Origin: Actinomycetes bacterium
GTDB taxonomy: Bacteria; Actinomycetota; Acidimicrobiia; Acidimicrobiales; UBA8190
DNA length: 64,000 nt
Assembly (NCBI GenBank): GCA_021803325.1
Contig: JAJZLP010000353.1
Coordinates: forward strand, 1-64,000
Direction: 5' to 3'
The notes under the pieces were generated by a model. The model worked only from the letters and a program-made list of their open reading frames with translations. It did not search any database and had not been told where the DNA came from. Every line of letters begins with the position of its first letter. Position 1 is the stretch's first letter. A program made the translations under genes and the position numbers. This document shows positions 34,261 through 41,413 of this stretch, piece by piece.

Positions 34261-34921
34261 GGGTGCCCACGTCCGGATCGCGATCTGCGACGACCACGGG
34301 GTGGTCCGAAGCGGGCTGCGCCGCATCCTCGAGGCCGAGGACGACCTCGAGGTCGTGGGGGAAGCCGGCACGGCCGGCGAGGCGACCTCCCTCGCCAGGG
34401 CCGAGCGACCCGACGTCTTTGTCATGGACCTCGGCCTCCCCGATGCCAGCGGCATCACCGCCACCATCGAGGTCCGCAAGGCCAGCCCGGCCACCCGCGT
34501 CCTGGTGCTCACCGTCCACGACGACGTGGCCTACCTGCGCCGGGCGTTCGAGGCCGGCGCCGACGGCTATCTCATTAAGGAAGCCGCCGACATCGAGCTG
34601 GTCCAAGCCGTGCGCCAGGTAGCGAGCGGCCGCCAGTACGTGCACCCCAGCCTCGGCGCGGCGCTGCTCGCACCCGACGCTCCCTCCGCACGGCCGTCAG
34701 GCCCAGGCGGTGAGCTCTCCGAGCGCGAGGTCGAGGTCATGCGCTGCATCGCCGTGGGCTTGACCAACGCCGAGATCGCCGAGCAGCTCTTCGTGTCGGT
34801 CCGCACCGTGGAGACCCACCGAGCCCACATCCAACAGAAGCTCGACGTCAAGACCCGGGCCGAACTGGTCCGTTATGCCCGCCAGGCCGGACTGCTCGAC
34901 GACGACACGCCGACCCCCTGA
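34253..34921 (+). CDS. NarL/FixJ-family response regulator (DevR-like)
   Basis: 222 residues. The receiver has the acidic pair in ICDDHGVVRSGLRRIL, the phospho-Asp in FVMDLGLPDASG, Thr in LTVHDD and Lys in YLIKEAAD. The C-terminal LuxR HTH (about 150-215) reads LSEREVEVMRCIAVGLTNAEIAEQLFVSVRTVETHRAHIQQKL. A TTG start at 34253 is the only start that includes the full first strand, with GAGGTG 4 bp before it, inside the kinase gene. It should be phosphorylated by the adjacent kinase and bind DosR-like boxes. Confidence 0.92.
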   Translation: MAEGAHVRIAICDDHGVVRSGLRRILEAEDDLEVVGEAGTAGEATSLARAERPDVFVMDLGLPDASGITATIEVRKASPATRVLVLTVHDDVAYLRRAFEAGADGYLIKEAADIELVQAVRQVASGRQYVHPSLGAALLAPDAPSARPSGPGGELSEREVEVMRCIAVGLTNAEIAEQLFVSVRTVETHRAHIQQKLDVKTRAELVRYARQAGLLDDDTPTP

Positions 34922-35171
34922 AGTACGTCTGTCCCCGAGGGTGGCGGGACCAACGAGACAGCCAGAGGTGCGAGCCGCCATGCCGTCTCGTGTCTTCCAG
35001 GCACCCCGCAGCGAATCCTGTCGTATCTCCAGGCGGTGTCCGTAGAGGACCGCAGCCCATTTCGGTAGTCCGGTCCGATGACACCGCGGCGCATCCGGCT
35101 GATGATGGATCCATGGTCGAAACAGACGATCGGAAGCTCATGGGCGCAGCCCCTCACGAGGAGGTACTGAC
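34922..35171. promoter_or_regulatory. Gap before the DoxX-like and cupredoxin genes
   Basis: These 250 bp hold no gene. GTCCC and GGGAC at 34931-34950 could form a 5 bp stem after the regulator stop. A weak DosR-like match (8 of 14) lies near 35045. I see no clear promoter hexamers. Confidence 0.3.
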
Positions 35172-35783
35172 ATGGCCGGCACAGTGACCAAAGAAACGGC
35201 TCCTGCCTCGACCAGGGCTTGTCAGTCGGCGTGGCCCAAGGACGCGCTGCGGATCAGTTTCGGCATCATCTGGCTGATCGATGCCATCTTGAAGTGGCTG
35301 CCGGGATTCCGGGCCAACTACATGAGCACCATCATGGGCCAAGCCCAGGGCCAGCCGGGGTGGCTCCGGTGGTGGTTCGACTTCTGGATCAACTTGCAGC
35401 ATCCCCGTGTCAACTTCTTCGTCGATCTGGTGGCCGCGGCCGAGACGCTCATCGCCCTGGCCTTGATCTTCGGTTTCGCCCGCAAGCTCGCCTACATCTC
35501 CGCGACGGGGTTCAGCCTGCTCATCTGGGCGACCGCCGAAGGCTTCGGCGGCCCGTACACCTCGGGGTCGTCGGACATCGGCACCGCGATCATCTACGCC
35601 GTGGTGTTCATGGGCCTGCTCGCCCTCAGCTACTACGCCGGGCCGGCTCGGTTCAGCGTCGACTACTACCTCGAGCGGCACATCTCGTGGTGGTGGAAGG
35701 TGGCCGAGATGCGCCGGCCGCTAACCACCGCGCCGCCGATCGCCGCTGTGTCGACCTTCCCCCAGCACCAACGCTCCGCATAA
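35172..35783 (+). CDS. DoxX/DoxD-like integral membrane protein
   Basis: 203 residues with about four helices (around 28-45, 88-105, 110-125, 135-155) and a short basic tail. The N-terminal piece ALRISFGIIWLIDAILKWLPGF and the second helix region FFVDLVAAAETLIALALIFGFARKL are typical of DoxX-like proteins and of the thiosulfate:quinone oxidoreductase small subunit family. The catalytic role, if any, is unknown. GAGGAGG 7 bp before the ATG. It is followed after 15 bp by the cupredoxin, so the two are probably co-expressed and may deal with membrane redox under copper stress. Confidence 0.78.
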   Translation: MAGTVTKETAPASTRACQSAWPKDALRISFGIIWLIDAILKWLPGFRANYMSTIMGQAQGQPGWLRWWFDFWINLQHPRVNFFVDLVAAAETLIALALIFGFARKLAYISATGFSLLIWATAEGFGGPYTSGSSDIGTAIIYAVVFMGLLALSYYAGPARFSVDYYLERHISWWWKVAEMRRPLTTAPPIAAVSTFPQHQRSA

Positions 35784-35798
35784 GAAGGGCAGACCAAG

Positions 35799-36713
35799 AT
35801 GACCACCCTCACCACCAAGAGCCCAGACCCGCTTTCAGACCCCGGGCAGCCCTCTCCCACCCCCAGCGTCAAGCGCCGGGCCCGACTTGCTGCGATCGTC
35901 GGCGCCGCCGTCCTCGTCGTGGGCGGGCTCGGTGCAGGCCTGGCGTTTGCGGTCGGCGAGTCCTCGAGCCCGCCGACTGCCTCGACCGCTGCGACCTCTG
36001 GAGCCATGTACTCCTACTACAGCTCGATGATGGGCCGTCTGTACGGCCCTTCCATGATGGGCAACTCCTCCTACGGCTCGATGATGGGCTCCTCTGGTTA
36101 CGAGTGGATGATGGGAGGGACAGAAGCACCGGGGTGGATGCGCGGCGGGTCGCTGCCGAGCTACATGATGGGGTCCGGCTCCGACCCGGGCAAGATCATG
36201 GGATCGCTGTTCGCCAACGCACCCGGCCCGCGGGTGAGCGCGACCGAAGCAGCCCAGCTCGGCAACCGCACACCGGCAGGAGCGAGCATCAATCGCGCCG
36301 CCAACCGCATCACCTTCTCGTCCTCCACCGTCGGCCTCGCCGTAGAAGCCAGCCCTGCTGGCGGACCCGACGAGACGTTTCGGATCTCTGGCATGGTCAA
36401 CCCGACCATCGTCGTGCCCCAGGGCTCACAGGTGACCATCGAAGTGGTGAATGCGGACCCCGATACTGCTCACGGGCTGGTGGTCACCGCGTCTGGGTCC
36501 TCCTCGTCGTGGATGCCGATGATGACCACTCGCCCTGCGTTCGCCAGCTCGGCCCTGTGGTTCCTCGGCAACCCCACCTCCGCGGGCATGCACGCCGCGA
36601 CGCTCCGCTTCACGGCCGCCACCCCGGGGACCTATCAGTACTTGTGCCCGGTGCCCGGCCACGCTCAGAAGGGGATGATCGGCACGCTCGACGTGGCCGC
36701 GGCCGGCTCGTGA
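35799..36713 (+). CDS. Exported cupredoxin with Met-rich MMG repeats
   Basis: 304 residues. One N-terminal helix (about 28-52) serves as signal anchor. Then come about 100 residues with repeated Tyr-Ser-x-Met-Met-Gly units (SSMMGRLYGPSMMGNSSYGSMMG and similar). The cupredoxin domain (about 165-300) has type 1 copper ligands in DTAHGLVV (His) and YLCPVPGHAQKGM (Cys, His, Met). The Met pairs are probable Cu(I) sites. Cupredoxins with this C-terminal loop resemble sulfocyanin/rusticyanin-like electron carriers. Role: extracytoplasmic copper binding or electron transfer. AAGGG at 10 bp before the ATG. Confidence 0.85.
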   Translation: MTTLTTKSPDPLSDPGQPSPTPSVKRRARLAAIVGAAVLVVGGLGAGLAFAVGESSSPPTASTAATSGAMYSYYSSMMGRLYGPSMMGNSSYGSMMGSSGYEWMMGGTEAPGWMRGGSLPSYMMGSGSDPGKIMGSLFANAPGPRVSATEAAQLGNRTPAGASINRAANRITFSSSTVGLAVEASPAGGPDETFRISGMVNPTIVVPQGSQVTIEVVNADPDTAHGLVVTASGSSSSWMPMMTTRPAFASSALWFLGNPTSAGMHAATLRFTAATPGTYQYLCPVPGHAQKGMIGTLDVAAAGS

Positions 36714-36716
36714 CTT

Positions 36717-36732
36717 GGGGCGGGCCCGCCCC
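36717..36732 (+). terminator. Perfect 16 bp GC palindrome after the cupredoxin stop
   Basis: GGGGCGGGCCCGCCCC begins 4 bp after the stop codon and is a perfect palindrome. It could fold as a hairpin with a tiny loop or act as a protein-binding site. There is no T-run. Confidence 0.35.
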
Positions 36733-37279
36733 GGCATCCGCCCACCTCCAAGCCGACGAGCGACCACGGCTCGCAGCAGGCCGAGCATGATGAACGCGAC
36801 GGGCGAGCGAAGCGGCCGCAGGTGACGCCATCTCTGCGGATGGCGCCCCGCCGCCGTACTCGGCGGGGACTCTGGGGGGCGCGATCACCGCGTTGACTCA
36901 GAGGTCCAACGCCCACCATTTCCCTCCCCAAAGTCATAAGGCAGCATCGCAGCATGAGCGCTTGATCGGCGATACGAACCTCCAGCCGCTCCGCGCCGCA
37001 CCAGAGATTCGCAGCACGATCAGCGGCTCGGAGGGTTCGAAAGCGCTCCGGTGGCCGATGATCAGCGCAGCCGTATGGCGCTGCGCACGGAATGCCCTGT
37101 GCAGCGCCCGGATGCCGCCCACCTCGACGCGCGAAACCGCAGCGTGCCGGCCCACCCTTGCCCTGGCGCCCTGCCCACCTTGCATATGCACAAGATGAGT
37201 AGGTCCCCACAAATTGTCCCCACAAACGACAAACCGCCGACCCAAACATGCTGGTCAGCGGCCTGTGCGTATGCAAAGA
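36733..37279. other. Gene-free junction next to the initiator tRNA, candidate attachment region
   Basis: These 550 bp contain no frame I can support, and composition drops in GC towards the right. At 37180-37192 and 37264-37276 lie 13 bp inverted repeats (TTGCATATGCACA, and its complement with one mismatch). Between them GTCCCCACAAA occurs twice, at 37203 and 37216, as direct repeats 2 bp apart. Such an arrangement beside a tRNA 3' end resembles the arm and core sites of tyrosine integrases. No integrase gene is visible. Confidence 0.45.
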
Positions 37280-37294
37280 GGCGCGAAAAGCGCC
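37280..37294 (-). terminator. Hairpin downstream of the tRNA
   Basis: GGCGC and GCGCC flank a GAAAA loop. On the minus strand the hairpin is followed by TCTTTG, and it stands 6 bp after the CCA end of the tRNA gene, so it is a plausible intrinsic terminator for it. Confidence 0.6.
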
Positions 37295-37300
37295 GTTACT

Positions 37301-37377
<77 letters not shown>

Positions 37378-37533
37378 GCGGTCGAATCATCGTAGCACCC
37401 TGCCCGCCGTTCGCCAACGGCAACCGGGAGCACTGCCAACCGAGGAGCCGTGCCGGATGCCCCCGAGCCACGCCACTCCAGCCGGTCTGCGCCGATGCGA
37501 CCGGCCAACGCAACATGCCCCATCAGCGCCTGC

Positions 37534-37932
37534 TCAGCGACCAGCCCCTGCTCGCCGCGCTTGGGACCAAGTCGGCGGTGCCGACGCACAGCGGCTCTGC
37601 TGGGCGAGCCACGTCGAGCGGCACGCCCGCCAGGCCATGGTGTCGCCGACGGCGCCGTCCTCGTCCTGATCGGGGTCCTCACCGGACAGCACGCCGAGCA
37701 GGCCGTGCTCGCGTGCGTGCGATTCGACATCACCCAGCAGGCGATCGACATCGCTTCTGGGCCCACCGTGGCGGTCGGCTCGGTACGTCGCCATGCCCAG
37801 GTCGCGCAGCAGCGCGTCGAGCGCTCGGCGCGCCTGCAGGGCGTCGATCTTGGCCTGCCCCTGGGCCACGCCGTGCTGGGCCTTCTCCGCCAGCTGACCC
37901 GCCTGCACCTTGACCTTGTCGAGGATGCCCAT
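37534..37932 (-). CDS. Conserved hypothetical protein
   Basis: 132 residues from the ATG at 37932 (GGAGAG 7 bp upstream). The N-terminal 35 residues are amphipathic helix (GILDKVKVQAGQLAEKAQHGVAQGQAKIDALQARRALDALLRDLGM), a build seen in small membrane-associated or phage-shock-like actinobacterial proteins, then an acidic stretch (EDPDQDEDGAV), and a Ser/Ala/Arg-rich C-terminus that looks non-conserved. No catalytic motif. Function unknown. The frame is also open for 29 codons upstream, but without a ribosome site. Confidence 0.6.
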   Translation of the reverse strand: MGILDKVKVQAGQLAEKAQHGVAQGQAKIDALQARRALDALLRDLGMATYRADRHGGPRSDVDRLLGDVESHAREHGLLGVLSGEDPDQDEDGAVGDTMAWRACRSTWLAQQSRCASAPPTWSQARRAGAGR

Positions 37933-38102
37933 CACCAGCTCTCCTGTGCCCGGGAGGGATCCACCACCGTCGGGCGGCGCCGGCTCCAGGCCGCGCACCG
38001 ACCGCACGACCGCCGCCACCTTGGGCGGCGAACCCAGGACAGTCCGATCGTACCGCCAGTCCTTGTCTATGTCCCGACTGCCGCCCCGCCGCGGTCGCGG
38101 TC

Positions 38103-41100
38103 CTACCCCGCGGGAAGGCGAAGGGCTGCGAACGACGGTGCCCCCGCGATGCGGACAGGGGCCGCCTCGACGGACACCGGTGTGGCCGGCACGCCGCGGC
38201 TGGGACGCGCGGAGTGGGCGGAGCCGTTCGAACCACCGCTTCCGCTCGACCCGCCAGACGTCACTGCCGACGCGACGCTGCTGGTGCCCGCCGACACCGA
38301 ACCCGACGAACCCGACCCGCTCGGCGAACCCGACGACGCCGACCCCGACGAACCTGGCCCGCTCGGCGAACCCGACGACCCCGAGCCGGTCGACGAACCC
38401 GAGCTCGAGCCCACCGCCCCGCTCGACGAACCCGACGACCCCGACGACCCTCTCGCTGCCGGCCCGGCGGTCGTCCCCGCCGCCGCTTGCAGCTGCTGCA
38501 GCAGCTGCTGCAGCTTCTGCTCGTCGGTGCCGTACTGGGCGAAGTTCCCCGCCTTCAGGTCGCTCTGAGCGGTCTGCTCGGCTGCCACGGCCTGCTGGAT
38601 CAGGCTCTGCACCTGCTGGTCGGCCGGTGTGCTCGGCGCCGACCCGGACCCCGTCCCCGGCGTCGGCCCCCCGGACTGAGGCACGGTCACCGACGTGCCC
38701 GAGAACACGTCAGCGATGGCGCCCTGCAGCGTCGGCGCCATGGCCACCACCGCGTTGCCACCGCCGCCCGAAGCGTCGTAGACGGCGATGACGTCCTGCA
38801 GCTCCGGGACGGAGTTGCGCGACGCCTGGACGTACAGCGGCCGGAAGTACAGCATCGACTGACCGACCGGCACCATGACGACGTTGCCGAGCTGCACGCT
38901 AGACCCACCCTGGTTCAGCAGCGATATCGCCTTGGACACCGCGCTGTTCTCCTGGATCCGGCCCTCCACCAGCGCCGGCCCGTCGACCGACTGCGACGCG
39001 GTGCTCACGTACTCGGTCAGACCGCCGTACGCAGTGCCGTAGGGGCCATAGTTCGACGAGGCGGTCATGAACCCCGCCAGGTTCTGCACCTGGTTGCTGC
39101 TCGAGTACGGCACCATGGCGTCGATCAACGAGAATGTCGGCGCCTGTTGGCCGGGCAACTGCACCACCTCGTACAGCGGCGTCATGCGCTGAGTCTGGCC
39201 GGTCGACACCGGCAGTCCCTGGCCGTTGAGGGTGTAGATCGTCTTGGCCAGCGCGCTGGGCGACCCGGCACCGGGGTCCTGCGACAAGGTCCAGGCGCCG
39301 GCCGCATTGTAGAAGTCCTGCGGGTTGGTGATGTGGTAGCGCCCGTAGGTCTCCGCCTGCAGCATGAAGATGTCCTTGGGATAGCGCAGGTGGGCCCGGA
39401 GCCCCGCCGGCATGGCCGAGCCCGGCGTGAACATCGTGGGAAAGACCCGCTCCCAGGTGCGGATGATCGGGTCCTTCGGGTCGACGACGTAGAACGTCAT
39501 CTTGCCGGTGTAGGCGTTGGTGACGACGACGACCGAGTTCCTGATGTAGTCGACAGTCCCCGGAATGCCGCTGTTGCTCGGCAGGATCGTGGTGTTGGCG
39601 TCCTGCGAGTACGGGTACTGCGCCGTGGTGGTGTAGGCGTTCTGGACCCAGTCGATCTGCCCGTTCACGATGACCGGGTAGGGGCTGGAGTCCAGCGACA
39701 GGAACGGCGCCGCGGTGGAGATGGCGTGCTGGATGTCCCGGTACATGAGCAGTCTCGACTGGGGTGTGATCCGGTTGGAGATCAACAGGTTCAGGTCGCC
39801 GAAGCGCAGGGCGAACGCCGCCCGGGTGACGAGGCTGTTCAGCCGCACTCCGCCGGTGCCGTGGTAGTGCGACTCCTGGGTCACTCCATTGTTGGCCTGG
39901 TAGTCGACTTCGGGCTGGGCGGTGTTAGCCACCACAAAGCGCGACGTGCCACCGTCGGAGCTGGGGAGCCCGTAGTAGACGTTCGGCTGGGTGATGGTCG
40001 GCAGGCCCGCGGTCGAGGTGTCGGGGACGTTGGAGACGCCGAAGACCGGCTCGCCGCCGGCAGACGACTGGTTGGCCAGAGCCACGATCATCCCGTAGCC
40101 GTGGGTGTACTGCAGGTGTGTGTTCACCCATCCCTGTGCGGGCAGACCGGTGTCGTCGACTTGGCGGACACCCACCACGACGGGTGTGAGCGTGCCGTTC
40201 ACCATGTAGCGGTCGGTGGCCAGTGCGTTGAACGAGTAGTAGCCGCGTGTCTGCTGCTGCTTGGTGAACGTCTGGCTGGTGACCGACGGGTCCCACAGCC
40301 GCACGTCGTTCAAGCTCTGCTGGGAGGCGTTCAGCTCGCTCTGGCTGACCTGCTGGTCCGCCGCGAACGAGGTGGTCGTGACATGGCTGATCCCGAACGC
40401 GGCGCGGGTGGCGGCGATGTTGCGCTGGATGTAGGGCCGCTCCAAAGCGTTCTGGGCCGGGTTGACCTTCAGGACCTGCAGCAGCGCCGGGTAGATCGCC
40501 CCCGCCACCACTGCCACGACCGCCCAGGTGCCGACGGCGAGGACCGGCAGCATCCAACCACGCCTGCGCACGTTGACGAGCAGCACCACCGCAGCCGCGA
40601 TCGACACCCACACGAGCAGCTCCAGCGCCGGCAGACGGGCGTGGACATCGGTGTAGCCGGCGCCCTGGACGTAGCCGTTGGTGGAGCTGTCGAGCTGGTA
40701 CCGGGCGAGCACGTAGCCCCAGGCCTTCACCAGCGCGATGGCCGCCAGGAGCACCGACAGGTGGACCTTCACCTGGGGTGCCACCCGCTGAGCCTGGCGG
40801 TGCAGGCGGATGCCACCCTCGAAGTAGTGCGCGGCCACCGTTACCAGGGTGATGACCACCAGGGAGACGAACGCCCAGTTCTCAACGAAGGACAGGAACG
40901 GCAGCTTGAAGACGAAGAAGCCGATGTCCCGGTGGAACTGCGGGTCTTTCGTCCCGAAGGGGACGGCGTAGCGGTACAGCAGGTAATTCTGCCATTGGCC
41001 CAGCGTGCTCGACGCCGCGATCAATGCAGCGACGAGTGCCACCACAGTGCGCAGCGCCACCGCGTGGGGAGCGACCGTCCGCTGGTAGCGCCGTACCAGC

Positions 41101-41402
41101 TCGTCCTCGGGCCCGAGCGTCAGCTCGCTCGGAGCCAGGCGGTGGACCATCGCCAGGCTGGCCCACGTGGCCACGAAGAAGACGGCGCCGAAGACGAGGA
41201 ACATGCCGACCTTGACGTCGAACAGGCGGTGCCAGACGGAGCCGAGCCCGACCGACCCGAACCACAGCTCGTCGGTGATGATCGTGGCAAACGTGTGCAG
41301 CGACGCCAGAACCACGATGAGGACGATCAGGCCGAGCAGGATCCAGGTCCGTCGCCGGTGGCTGCCATGGGCCTCGCGGGGGAGGTCGGGGGGTACTCGC
41401 AC
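38103..41402 (-). CDS. UPF0182 family membrane protein
   Basis: 1099 residues. Seven or so helices fill the first 320 residues (WILLGLIVLIVVLASLHTFATIITDELWF begins the first; LWFGSVGLGSVWHRLF is the family pattern). A large extracytoplasmic domain follows (about 320-900; LNDVRLWDP, YYSFNALATDRYMVNG, and the DIFMLQAETYGRYHI stretch). The last 130 residues are low-complexity Gly/Ser/Thr (GSSGSSGSSSG units) with Ser, Ala and Val. The family is widespread in Actinomycetota and cyanobacteria, and its function is unknown. It is transcribed towards the tRNA. Confidence 0.93.
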   Translation of the reverse strand: MRVPPDLPREAHGSHRRRTWILLGLIVLIVVLASLHTFATIITDELWFGSVGLGSVWHRLFDVKVGMFLVFGAVFFVATWASLAMVHRLAPSELTLGPEDELVRRYQRTVAPHAVALRTVVALVAALIAASSTLGQWQNYLLYRYAVPFGTKDPQFHRDIGFFVFKLPFLSFVENWAFVSLVVITLVTVAAHYFEGGIRLHRQAQRVAPQVKVHLSVLLAAIALVKAWGYVLARYQLDSSTNGYVQGAGYTDVHARLPALELLVWVSIAAAVVLLVNVRRRGWMLPVLAVGTWAVVAVVAGAIYPALLQVLKVNPAQNALERPYIQRNIAATRAAFGISHVTTTSFAADQQVSQSELNASQQSLNDVRLWDPSVTSQTFTKQQQTRGYYSFNALATDRYMVNGTLTPVVVGVRQVDDTGLPAQGWVNTHLQYTHGYGMIVALANQSSAGGEPVFGVSNVPDTSTAGLPTITQPNVYYGLPSSDGGTSRFVVANTAQPEVDYQANNGVTQESHYHGTGGVRLNSLVTRAAFALRFGDLNLLISNRITPQSRLLMYRDIQHAISTAAPFLSLDSSPYPVIVNGQIDWVQNAYTTTAQYPYSQDANTTILPSNSGIPGTVDYIRNSVVVVTNAYTGKMTFYVVDPKDPIIRTWERVFPTMFTPGSAMPAGLRAHLRYPKDIFMLQAETYGRYHITNPQDFYNAAGAWTLSQDPGAGSPSALAKTIYTLNGQGLPVSTGQTQRMTPLYEVVQLPGQQAPTFSLIDAMVPYSSSNQVQNLAGFMTASSNYGPYGTAYGGLTEYVSTASQSVDGPALVEGRIQENSAVSKAISLLNQGGSSVQLGNVVMVPVGQSMLYFRPLYVQASRNSVPELQDVIAVYDASGGGGNAVVAMAPTLQGAIADVFSGTSVTVPQSGGPTPGTGSGSAPSTPADQQVQSLIQQAVAAEQTAQSDLKAGNFAQYGTDEQKLQQLLQQLQAAAGTTAGPAARGSSGSSGSSSGAVGSSSGSSTGSGSSGSPSGPGSSGSASSGSPSGSGSSGSVSAGTSSVASAVTSGGSSGSGGSNGSAHSARPSRGVPATPVSVEAAPVRIAGAPSFAALRLPAG

Positions 41403-41413
41403 GGCGCGTGAGC

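Noticed and set aside
34931-34950. GTCCC...GGGAC after the response regulator as a DosR box
   Set aside because: Spacing and centre do not fit the 14 bp core.
36665-37276. Possible integrase remnant left of the tRNA
   Set aside because: I looked for the Arg-His-Arg-Tyr pattern in all frames and found none, so only the repeat arms are reported.
38214-41411. Plus-strand frame of 1065 codons
   Set aside because: Complement of the UPF0182 gene, which has strong family features on the other strand.
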